NCBI GenBank assembly: GCA_030706285.1
Contig: JAUZOU010000073.1
Location: forward strand, 1-10,357
Length of the DNA stretch: 10,357 nucleotides
Direction of reading: 5' to 3'
Source of the DNA: Bacteroidota bacterium
Lineage (GTDB): Bacteria > Bacteroidota > Bacteroidia > Bacteroidales > UBA1402
Shown here in pieces: positions 1 to 7,400 of the stretch; positions within the stretch are counted from its first letter, which is position 1; each line of letters begins with the position of its first letter. Made by a program: the position numbers and the translations under genes. The notes beneath the pieces were generated by a model. The model searched no databases. It was not told the DNA's origin and was given only the letters and a program-made list of their open reading frames with translations.

Positions 1-888
1 AAAACCATGGTTCTGCGATGTGATGAAACAACGGTCTGTTCCAGCCATGATGACCGGTTGATTGTGACTGCGGTGCCCGTATTTCATCTTATAGGTTTTG
101 GCACCTCCGGCAATGCTCAACAATTGGTTTCCCATACATATTCCAAAGATAGGCTTGTCCTCTTTCAGTGCCTTGCGGATATGGTCAACCGTTTCGACAC
201 ACAGTTCGGGATTTCCCGGCCCGTTGGAAATAAACAAACCATCATAGTCCAGTTGACTAAAATCATAGTTCCACGGAACACGAATAATGGTGACATCCCG
301 CTTAAGCAAACAGCGAATGATGTTGTGCTTGACACCACAATCAACCAGAACAATCCGTTTTGAACCGTTGCCATACGTGATGACCTCTTTGCAGCTGACT
401 GCTGCTACCCAATTGACATTGTCCGTATCGATAAACGGGACTTCTTCTTCGTCAGGGAATACAAATTTGCCTTTCATCGAACCGGCTTCCCGCAACAGCT
501 TGGTTAGCTCCCGGGTATCTACATCATAAATACCCGGAATCTTCTGTTCGATCAGCCAGTCACTTAGACTGCGACACGCATTCCAATGGCTATATTCAAA
601 CGAATAATCGGAAATAATCAGTCCTTTGACATGGATTATTTCCGATTCATAAAATACCGATAATTGATTTTCAATTATGTCGGCCGGTACTCCGTAGTTC
701 CCGATTAAGGGATAAGTGACTGTTAAAATCTGACCGGCATAAGAGGGATCGGTTAAACTTTCTGGATATCCCACCATGGCTGTTGAAAAAACGACTTCAC
801 CCGCCGTCGGCTTTTCATACCCGAACGACTTTCCGTGAAAGATAGCTCCATTCTCCAGCACCAGTTGAACAGGCTTGGATTTCTTCAT
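1..888 (-). CDS. carA: Carbamoyl-phosphate synthase small subunit (glutamine amidotransferase), 3' end off the window
   Basis: This subunit hydrolyses glutamine and passes ammonia to the large subunit (CarB), making carbamoyl phosphate for pyrimidine and arginine synthesis in the cytoplasm. The frame is open from ATG 886-888 to the window edge, giving 296 residues of the usual 360-380. The N-terminal CPSase small-subunit domain spans about residues 5-135 (FSTAMVGYPESLTDPSY around 34-50, DVDTRELT near 122). The class I glutaminase domain begins near 178. The GPGNPE loop (223-228) and nucleophile elbow GICMGNQ with Cys251 are visible, followed by KYGHRSHNQPV and QNHGF. The His and Glu of the catalytic triad (GHPEA motif) would lie beyond position 1. 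No Shine-Dalgarno is visible, and the start is set by the conserved N-terminus. It is read in the same direction as the sugar kinase 207 bp upstream. carB would be expected further left, but this is not visible. Confidence 0.96.
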   Translation of the reverse strand, partial: MKKSKPVQLVLENGAIFHGKSFGYEKPTAGEVVFSTAMVGYPESLTDPSYAGQILTVTYPLIGNYGVPADIIENQLSVFYESEIIHVKGLIISDYSFEYSHWNACRSLSDWLIEQKIPGIYDVDTRELTKLLREAGSMKGKFVFPDEEEVPFIDTDNVNWVAAVSCKEVITYGNGSKRIVLVDCGVKHNIIRCLLKRDVTIIRVPWNYDFSQLDYDGLFISNGPGNPELCVETVDHIRKALKEDKPIFGICMGNQLLSIAGGAKTYKMKYGHRSHNQPVIMAGTDRCFITSQNHGF

Positions 889-1004
889 GCAGTGACTTTC
901 TTTTTTATACTGAATTTTCTTAACATCCTTACTTATCGGATGGACGCAGCATGTCTTCCTTTTTCGATATCAAACGACAATCGGACATACTCGTTTTCGG
1001 CTTA

Positions 1005-1020
1005 CAAAAGTACAAAAATA
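1005..1020 (-). promoter_or_regulatory. Possible carA promoter -7 elements
   Basis: Read on the minus strand, two adjacent octamers fit the Bacteroidetes TAnnTTTG -7 pattern: TATTTTTG (1020 to 1013) and TACTTTTG (1012 to 1005). No TTTG or TTG -33 element is found at the expected distance, so this is a weak call. Either would give a carA leader of roughly 110 nt, which holds two very short ORFs described in the findings. Confidence 0.3.
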
Positions 1021-1095
1021 TCAGACTCTTTTGTAGAAAAAACCAGCTTTGACTAAAAAAAATCACACTTTCTGTCAGAGAAAATCCGTTACGGT

Positions 1096-2073
1096 TTACT
1101 TCGCGAGTTCCTTATGGACCAACGCGCTGGCACCGATAATGGCAGCATCACCTGGTTTCAACCGGGAAGGCAACACTTTAACCTTATTCTTGAAGATCGG
1201 CAACAAATGGGCTTCCATGCTTTCCCGAACCGGTTTAAACAGTAATTCTCCGGCAGCTGTCGGTCCACCGAACAGGAAAATAGCTTCCGGACTTGTATGA
1301 TGGACGGTATCAGCCAAGGCTTGTCCCAACCATTTACCCGTTTGTTCGAATACTTCCAATGCCACTCTGTCTCCTTGTTGAGCCGCATCAAAGATCATTT
1401 TCGAATCCAGTTCATTAAATGATTTGTTGGCCAGCAGGCTATCTGTGGCATTATCTCGAACCAGAATTTCAAAAGCTGTCCGCTTCATACCTGGAGCAGA
1501 ACAATAAGCTTCCACATGGCCTTTGCTGCCACAACCACACAAACGTCCATTTGGAATCAACATCGTATGACCACATTCTCCGGCAAAGCCGTCATGCCCA
1601 TACACCATTTCGCCGTTTACGACGATGCCACTGCCAACGCCCGTGCCAAGCGTGTACATCACGAAATCCTTCATATTCTTGGCACCACCATAGATCATTT
1701 CTCCGATGGCTGCCGCGTTGGCATCATTTGTCAACACCACGGCTTTCATTTGCGGGAACTTTTCTTTCAACAGGTCAACGAACGGAATAATACCTTTGAA
1801 AGAAAGATTGGGGGCATACTCAATGGAACCGCGGTAATAATTGCCATTAGGCGCCCCGATGCCGATACCCAAATATTCAACGTTGTCTGTCAACCGTTTA
1901 ACTGACTCAATCATATCCTCTATGGCTTTGGCCAACTCTTCAATGTACAGATTGACATCACCGTGTTTTGGCGTGGGAATACTACCTTTAATAAGGACTT
2001 GTCCTTCAGTATCAACAACACCGATTGCGGTATTTGTTCCGCCGATATCAACTCCAATAGCTACTCTATTCAT
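1096..2073 (-). CDS. ROK-family sugar kinase, probable glucokinase
   Basis: This is a predicted cytoplasmic ATP-dependent hexose kinase of 325 residues, normal for the ROK family; glucose to glucose-6-phosphate is the likeliest reaction. The N-terminal phosphate-binding motif is DIGGTNTAIG (9-18). The sugar-contacting and catalytic pair Asn116-Asp117 lies in LTNDANAA, followed by TLGTGVGSG (141-149), EXGH as Glu166/His169, and a zinc motif CGCGxxGH (179-186) followed by Glu188. FLFGG and GAAIIGA-type adenosine motifs lie near 266-270 and 309-316. One oddity: the third zinc-ligand cysteine usual in ROK proteins (CxCGxxGC) is His186 here. The start is set by the conserved N-terminus right after ATG 2071-2073, with an A/T-rich leader and no Shine-Dalgarno. 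Other ROK substrates (mannose, N-acetylglucosamine, fructose) cannot be excluded. It is often named glk or glcK, but no symbol is assigned because the substrate is unproven. Confidence 0.93.
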   Translation of the reverse strand: MNRVAIGVDIGGTNTAIGVVDTEGQVLIKGSIPTPKHGDVNLYIEELAKAIEDMIESVKRLTDNVEYLGIGIGAPNGNYYRGSIEYAPNLSFKGIIPFVDLLKEKFPQMKAVVLTNDANAAAIGEMIYGGAKNMKDFVMYTLGTGVGSGIVVNGEMVYGHDGFAGECGHTMLIPNGRLCGCGSKGHVEAYCSAPGMKRTAFEILVRDNATDSLLANKSFNELDSKMIFDAAQQGDRVALEVFEQTGKWLGQALADTVHHTSPEAIFLFGGPTAAGELLFKPVRESMEAHLLPIFKNKVKVLPSRLKPGDAAIIGASALVHKELAK

Positions 2074-2134
2074 GGTTTTAATAATTTAATGGGTATGGCA
2101 CAAAGCCATAAAAATTGTGATATTATAAGTTTGA

Positions 2135-2164
2135 CAAAAATAAAACGTTGCAAGCTTTTTCAAA
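2135..2164 (-). promoter_or_regulatory. Probable promoter of the ROK sugar kinase gene
   Basis: On the minus strand, TTTG (2164 to 2161, within a TTTTTG run) is followed by an 18-nt spacer and TATTTTTG (2142 to 2135). This fits the Bacteroidetes -33 TTTG / -7 TAnnTTTG arrangement. The -7 element lies about 62 nt upstream of the kinase ATG. It is the best-formed promoter candidate on the minus strand of this window. Confidence 0.45.
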
Positions 2165-2179
2165 AAGGCAAACAATCAA

Positions 2180-2192
2180 TTAACATTGTTAA
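2180..2192. repeat. Short inverted repeat upstream of the sugar kinase promoter
   Basis: TTAACA-T-TGTTAA is a perfect 6-bp inverted repeat around one central base. It lies about 16 bp upstream of the proposed -33 element of the kinase promoter. The size and placement would suit a regulator-binding site, but the sequence is A/T-rich and could occur by chance. A 10-bp palindrome, AGGGATCCCT, follows at 2198-2207. Confidence 0.25.
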
Positions 2193-2263
2193 ATCTCAGG
2201 GATCCCTATTGGTGAGAATCAGGGCCCATGGCAAATCCTGGGATTCCTTTCTTTCAATTTCCA

Positions 2264-3211
2264 TCAAAGCGGATAGTCATCAAAAGCGTAAAGAACGCTG
2301 CTCAAATAGCGCTCACCGGTATCCGGCAACAGGACAACAATCATTTTCCCGGCATTTTCAGGTCTTCGAGCCAATTCAGCGGCAGCGTACACGGCTGCAC
2401 CCGAAGAAATACCAACCAGCAACCCTTCTTGTTGCGCCAGTTCACGGCTAGTCAGAATCGCAGCATCTCCAGGAACTCTGAAAACCTCATCCACGAGGGC
2501 TGCATGATATGTTTTGGGAATAAAATTGGCACCGATTCCCTGTATCTTGTGGGGACCTGCTTTACCTCCGGATAATAACGGAGACTCATCCGGCTCAACG
2601 GCAACCACTTGAACAGATGGATTATGCTGTTTTAAGGCGGCTGATACCCCACTGACCGTACCTCCGGTACCGACACAAGCAACAAAGATGTCTACCTTTC
2701 CGTCCGTATCAGACCAGATTTCTTCACCCGTCGTACGCTGGTGTATCTCAGGATTGGAAGGATTTTCAAATTGTTGCAAGATGATCGAACCAGGGATTTT
2801 TTTTCGAAGAGTCTCGGCTTCATCAATGGCTGCCTGCATGCCGCTGCCTGGAGTCAACACCAGGTCTGCCCCAAAAGCTTTCAGCAAAGTCCGGCGTTCA
2901 AGGCTCATCGTCTCCGGCATCGTCAGTATCAGTTTATAACCTCTGGTCGCAGCAACAAAAGCCAACCCGACACCGGTATTGCCACTCGTCGGTTCAATAA
3001 TCGTCGCACCTGGTTTCAGTAAGCCTTTTTCTTCGGCATCCAAAATCATGGCAAAAGCAGTCCTGTCTTTCACACTTCCGGCCGGATTAAAAAATTCCAG
3101 TTTAGCAATCAGGGTTGCCGGTAATTGTTTTTTGGTACCGAACAGATTCAATTCAAGTAACGGTGTTTTTCCGATTAAATCGGTCAATTGTTTGGCTATT
3201 TTGGTCATCAT
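2264..3211 (-). CDS. cysK: Cysteine synthase A (O-acetylserine sulfhydrylase)
   Basis: A PLP enzyme that makes L-cysteine from O-acetyl-L-serine and sulfide in the cytoplasm. Its 315 residues match the usual 300-320. The PLP Schiff-base lysine is Lys48 in NPAGSVKDR. The substrate loop is TSGNTG (75-80). The PLP phosphate-binding glycine loop is GTGGTVSG (181-188), followed by KIQGIGANFIP (222-232), GISSGAAV (267-274) and PDTGERYLS (296-304). This motif set is diagnostic of the CysK/CysM group, and KIQGIG favours CysK. The protein begins Met-Met, so the second ATG (3206-3208) is an equally possible start. The closest upstream promoter signal is TATTTTTG about 28 nt before the ATG. It is divergent from the tlpA-like gene. 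No convincing intrinsic terminator was found between its TGA and the sugar kinase gene. Confidence 0.96.
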   Translation of the reverse strand: MMTKIAKQLTDLIGKTPLLELNLFGTKKQLPATLIAKLEFFNPAGSVKDRTAFAMILDAEEKGLLKPGATIIEPTSGNTGVGLAFVAATRGYKLILTMPETMSLERRTLLKAFGADLVLTPGSGMQAAIDEAETLRKKIPGSIILQQFENPSNPEIHQRTTGEEIWSDTDGKVDIFVACVGTGGTVSGVSAALKQHNPSVQVVAVEPDESPLLSGGKAGPHKIQGIGANFIPKTYHAALVDEVFRVPGDAAILTSRELAQQEGLLVGISSGAAVYAAAELARRPENAGKMIVVLLPDTGERYLSSVLYAFDDYPL

Positions 3212-3238
3212 CTGATTTATTAACTGACAATCAGGTTA

Positions 3239-3246
3239 CAAAAATA
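3239..3246 (-). promoter_or_regulatory. Possible cysK -7 promoter element
   Basis: TATTTTTG on the minus strand matches TAnnTTTG and ends 27 nt before the cysK ATG, a plausible short leader. The -33 region holds no clear TTTG, so the call rests on the -7 element alone. The same octamer occurs upstream of the sugar kinase gene (2135-2142) and carA (1013-1020). Confidence 0.35.
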
Positions 3247-3336
3247 GCTTTTTTATGTACATCTGAACCTAATTTATCCGTTTAGAACTGTTAAAGCGTT
3301 AAAAAAAATTCGTCCTTGTTTTAAACATCCTATAAG

Positions 3337-3369
3337 TTGTTAAGTCTTACTAATTAGTGTATATATTTG
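3337..3369 (+). promoter_or_regulatory. Probable promoter of the tlpA-like / CotH operon
   Basis: TATATTTG (3362-3369) fits the Bacteroidetes -7 consensus TAnnTTTG. A TTG (3337-3339) lies 22 nt upstream as a possible, slightly distant, -33 element. The -7 element sits 30 bp before ATG 3399, so a transcript would begin near 3375. This argues against starting translation at the in-frame ATG at 3357. A 10-bp palindrome, ACTAATTAGT, occupies 3349-3358 inside the spacer. Confidence 0.4.
3349..3358. repeat. 10-bp palindrome within the operon promoter spacer
   Basis: ACTAATTAGT is a perfect palindrome lying 3 bp before the -7 element. A protein bound here would cover the promoter, so it is a candidate operator. 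A 10-bp A/T-rich palindrome is weak evidence alone. Confidence 0.25.
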
Positions 3370-3371
3370 CA

Positions 3372-3391
3372 AATCAATCGATCAATCAATC
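3372..3391 (+). repeat. Five-unit tetranucleotide repeat in the 5' leader
   Basis: The run is AATC-AATC-GATC-AATC-AATC: five consecutive 4-bp units, with the third differing by one base. It lies between the -7 element and ATG 3399. It would therefore form most of the short 5' untranslated leader of the tlpA-like gene, or overlap the transcription start. Confidence 0.6.
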
Positions 3392-3398
3392 AAATTAT

Positions 3399-4397
3399 AT
3401 GAAACTTGCACGTAGGCTCCTTCTGTTGATGTTTATCTCATCAACTTTTTTTTCTTTCAGTCAATCAAACGCTTATGTCATTAATGGCAGCATCAATGTT
3501 CATGCGGGGAAAATCTATCTGAAAGGTTTCCGAAACAAAATGTTCTTCAACATTGACTCATCTGCCATTGTCAATGGGAAATTCAGTTTTAAGGGAAGTG
3601 TGCGTCGTCCTGATTTGTACGGTCTGTCTCTGGACAAAAATGCCAGCTTTAGCCCCTATTACCTGTTTCTTGAAAACAGCCCCATCCAGGTGAACATCGA
3701 TACGAAAAACGAGGAAACGGCCGATATCAAAGGCTCTGCGTCCAATGATTTGTTCGTCAAATATCATTATAATGAATCATACCACATCGACTCACTCATC
3801 AGGACAAACCCCTCTTCCCCGGTGGCAGCGTACCTGCTTTACCGTGAGATAGCCCCGGAAATGTCTGCTTCTGAGATAGAAGCGTGCCTGGCATTATTTG
3901 ACCCTTCCCTGAACGATCTGACTTATATTCAGGAGCTGAAAAAACTTGTCGCCATTAAAAAGAGTGTGGACATAGGGCAGCAGGCACCTGACTTTAGCTG
4001 TACGACTCCAACCGGCGAAACCATCAAATTATCCGATCATTTCGGCCATTATTTATTGCTTGATTTCTGGGCGTCCTGGTGCGGTCCCTGCAGACGGGAA
4101 AACCCGAATGTTGTCAAGGCATACAACACGTTCAAAGACAAAGGGTTCTCCGTCTTTTCCGTTTCGCTCGACAACAACAGGGTCAATTGGATGAATGCCA
4201 TCAACCATGACCAGCTAACCTGGACACACGTCTCCGACCTTAAATTCTGGGACAGCGCCCCTGCCAAACTGTACGGTATCCGGAGCATTCCATCCAACGT
4301 ACTGATTGATCCTTCAGGGAAGATCATTGCCCGTAACCTGCGAGGCGAAGACTTAATCAAAAAACTGGAAGCCTTGTACAACTCTACAGTAAACTAA
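3399..4397 (+). CDS. Secreted TlpA/DUF4369-type thiol-disulfide oxidoreductase
   Basis: A predicted periplasmic thioredoxin-fold protein of 332 residues. The signal peptide covers about residues 1-22 (basic MKLARR, hydrophobic run, FSFSQ) and has no lipobox cysteine, so it is not an obvious lipoprotein. Residues about 25-120 resemble DUF4369, the beta-rich domain found N-terminal to TlpA domains in Bacteroidetes. A short helical linker follows. The AhpC/TSA-Redoxin domain runs from about 193 to the end: GQQAPDF, LLDFWASW, active-site Cys228-Gly-Pro-Cys231 and cis-Pro298 (SIP). An in-frame ATG exists at 3357, but it precedes the proposed -7 element and would put non-signal residues before the signal peptide, so 3399 is preferred. 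The stop is 7 nt before the giant CotH gene, implying one operon. Reducing or isomerising disulfides in its partner is an inference; CGPC alone does not give redox direction. Confidence 0.9.
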   Translation: MKLARRLLLLMFISSTFFSFSQSNAYVINGSINVHAGKIYLKGFRNKMFFNIDSSAIVNGKFSFKGSVRRPDLYGLSLDKNASFSPYYLFLENSPIQVNIDTKNEETADIKGSASNDLFVKYHYNESYHIDSLIRTNPSSPVAAYLLYREIAPEMSASEIEACLALFDPSLNDLTYIQELKKLVAIKKSVDIGQQAPDFSCTTPTGETIKLSDHFGHYLLLDFWASWCGPCRRENPNVVKAYNTFKDKGFSVFSVSLDNNRVNWMNAINHDQLTWTHVSDLKFWDSAPAKLYGIRSIPSNVLIDPSGKIIARNLRGEDLIKKLEALYNSTVN

Positions 4398-4404
4398 CCG
4401 ACCG

Positions 4405-7400
4405 ATGAAAAAAAAATACCTGATAAGCATACTCTTGTGTGTCATTCCTTGTTTTACCGCTTTCTCCCAAGTAAAAATCAATGAAATTCTGGCCTCCAAC
4501 TCCAGCGTCAATTCAGATCCGGATTACGGTGCAAATGCCGACTGGGTGGAACTGTACAATGCCGGAAACACGGCTGTCAACCTCAATGGCTATTTTATTA
4601 CCGACAATCTGAGCAATCCTCAGAAATACAAAATTTCCAAGGATGTCAATATACCAGCCAAAGGGTATCTTGTCATCTGGTGCGATGACAAGGCGACCGG
4701 TCTGCACACAAATTTCAAACTTTCCGCCTCGGGAGAAGAAATCGGATTGTACGATGCCACACTGACACCAGTGGACACCTTGGTATTCGGCGCTCAGTAC
4801 ATCGACATTTCATACGGCCGTTGTCCGGACGGCGGTGACAAATGGATGTTCTATGCCCCGCCTACCCCGGCTGCCAGCAACGACACAACCGGATACGCCG
4901 GTCAGGTAAAAAATTTTCCAATATTCCCGTTACCTGGCGGCCTGTTTGATGCACCTGTTTCCGTTGAATTGTTCAATGATCTTGGCGGCATCATCCGTTA
5001 CACCCTCGACGGTTCCGAGCCGACAGAAGAGTCTCCGGTATATACCAATGCCCTTCAAATCGCTAAAACCACTGTGGTCAGAGCCAGAATTTTCAAGCAA
5101 GGATACCTTGCAGGCCCGGTAATTACCAACACCTATTTCATCAACGAAGGCTTTGAAAAACGGAACTTGCCGGTCGTCTCGCTGGTATCCGACTCCACTA
5201 ATTTCTGGGGTGCCCAAAAAGGCATCTACGTCCAGAATTTCAAACCGGACTGGGAAATTCCGGTCAACATTGAACTTTTCGAAAACAACGGCAGCGACCG
5301 GGCCGCATTCAGCGAACGAGCCGGCGTGAAAATCAACGGGCTGTATTCCTGGCAACTCCCTCAAAAGATGCTGGGCGTTTATTTCAGCAAACAATACGGT
5401 TCATCCAGTTTGGCCTACAAACTGTTTTTCGACCGAAGCCGTTCGAATTTTAAAGATTTCGCGCTTCGGGCTTCAGGAAATGACTGGAGCAATACGCTGT
5501 TCAGAGACGGACTGATCCAGCAAGCCTGCCACAACTTTAACATGAAGCTGGACAACATGGCTTTCAGACCTTGTGTGGTTTATTTCAACGGTAAATACAT
5601 GGGGATTCACAACATGCGTGAAAAGGTCGATGAAGACTACATTGCCTCCAACTATAATCTTTCCAAAGATAGTTTTGACATCATCGAAAATGAAGATTAT
5701 GTCGAAACCGGAAGTCTGGATGCTTATACCGCCTTTAAATCGTTATACAGCAAAGACCTTTCGGTGGCAGCCAACTATGACGCTGTGGCGAATGCCATGA
5801 ACATTGAGAATTTCTCCGATCTGATGGCTACTGAAATTTATTCCGGAAATTCGTCCATCGACCATAACGTGATGGCCTGGAAGCCCAAAAACGAAGGAAA
5901 ATGGAAATGGATCCTGATGGACCTCGACCGCGGCATGTTCAGTTCGGCCAATTCCAACAACCTGATTTCGTTTTACAAGAATCAGACAGTCTGGCCGTTC
6001 AGTCAGCTCCTGAAAAACGCCAATTACAAAAAATATTTCGGCACCAGGCTGGCTAATCATTTATACACGACCTACAACCCGATCCGGATGAAAAAACGGA
6101 TTGACTATCACAAGGGTTTGATAGAGGCCGAAATACCCAATCACGTAGCTCGTTGGCTTGGAGCGACCTCCAGTTATGGCGATGCCATGCCATCCGTCGA
6201 ATACTGGTATAATGAAGTCTCGGAACTGAAGACGTTCGCCGAAGAAAGGCCGTCCGTTTTGCTAACTGATCTGGAAAATTACGGGTTCTCGGCTCCGGCC
6301 CAGTTATCGCTTTCGGTCTATCCTTCCACTGCCGGAAATTTAACCTTTAATGGCATGACCGTGCTTGATCCGCAATGGACCGGTTATTACCCTACAAATT
6401 TGCCGATTACATTGAAAGCCATCAGCAAGCCCGGTTATACCGTTAAAGGATGGGCAAAAACAATCGGCACCGATCTCGTTTCCAAACAATCGACCTGGAA
6501 ATACCTTGACAATGGGACTGATCAGGGCATAGCCTGGTATGCTCCGGGCTTCGACGATGCTTCGTGGTCAACAGGCGCCGGAAAATTCGGCTATGGAGAT
6601 GTCCAGCAAACCAAAATCAATTACGGTTCCAACAGTAACAACAAATACGTGACCACGTATTTCAGAAAGACGGTTGAAGTTCCTGCCGATGTGAAAGCCA
6701 ATGCCGGGTTCATGATCAACTTGTTGTGTGATGACGGCGCTGTTGTGTACCTAAACGGGAAGGAAATTATCCGTTCAAACATGCCAGCCGGTACGACGAC
6801 GTACAAAACGCTGGCCAGCACGTCAGTCAACGGAGCGGCAGAAACGACCTACAGCAATTTCTTCGTGGATGGGGCCGATGTCTTAGCCGGAACCAACGTC
6901 CTGGCTGTCGAAATACATCAAAACACCGTATCCAGCAGTGACCTTGGCTTCGACCTTGAATGGCAGGCGTTGATGCCGGAAACCGCTAACCTGGTATCAA
7001 CCACAGACAGTCTTCAGCTCACGTTGACCGGGAATGAGCAATACACGGCTGTTTATGAGGCAAACGGCCAATCGATCATCCCGGCGACCATCTCACAAAA
7101 TCTGACACTGTATAAAAACCAATCGCCGTATGTCGTACAAGGCGACGTCACCATTCCTGAACAGGTGACATTGACCATCGAACCGGGTGTGGTTATTTAC
7201 ATGGCACCCAAAGCCTGTTTCATCGTACACGGAAACATGCTGGCCAATGGAACAGCCGACGATCCGATCAAATTCACCCTGAATCCGGATTATACTAAAA
7301 CCAGTTGGGGTGCCTTATGCTTCATCAACACGACCGACACCACCAGGATGAGGTATGTCACGATCGAACATGCCTCCAACGGGCCTGATCTGTATAATGC

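Noticed and set aside
1055..1083. Possible terminator after the sugar kinase gene
   Set aside because: The stem is only 5 bp (TTTCT/AGAAA), A/T-rich, and separated by 6 nt from the T8 run, too weak to call.
1516..1905. Long plus-strand ORFs opposite the sugar kinase gene (also 1419-1790)
   Set aside because: They are antisense to a well-conserved gene, have no recognisable domain, and show compositions expected from antisense reading.
2208..2263. Possible terminator after cysK
   Set aside because: Only a bulged stem of about 4+3 bp without a T-run could be drawn.
3357..3398. In-frame ATG at 3357 giving a 14-residue N-terminal extension of the TlpA-like protein
   Set aside because: The proposed -7 element (3362-3369) lies inside it, the extension is encoded largely by the tetranucleotide repeat, and the signal peptide begins cleanly at ATG 3399.
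4930..5394. 154-codon minus-strand ORF opposite the CotH-protein gene
   Set aside because: It is antisense to clear domain-coding sequence with no motif or promoter of its own.
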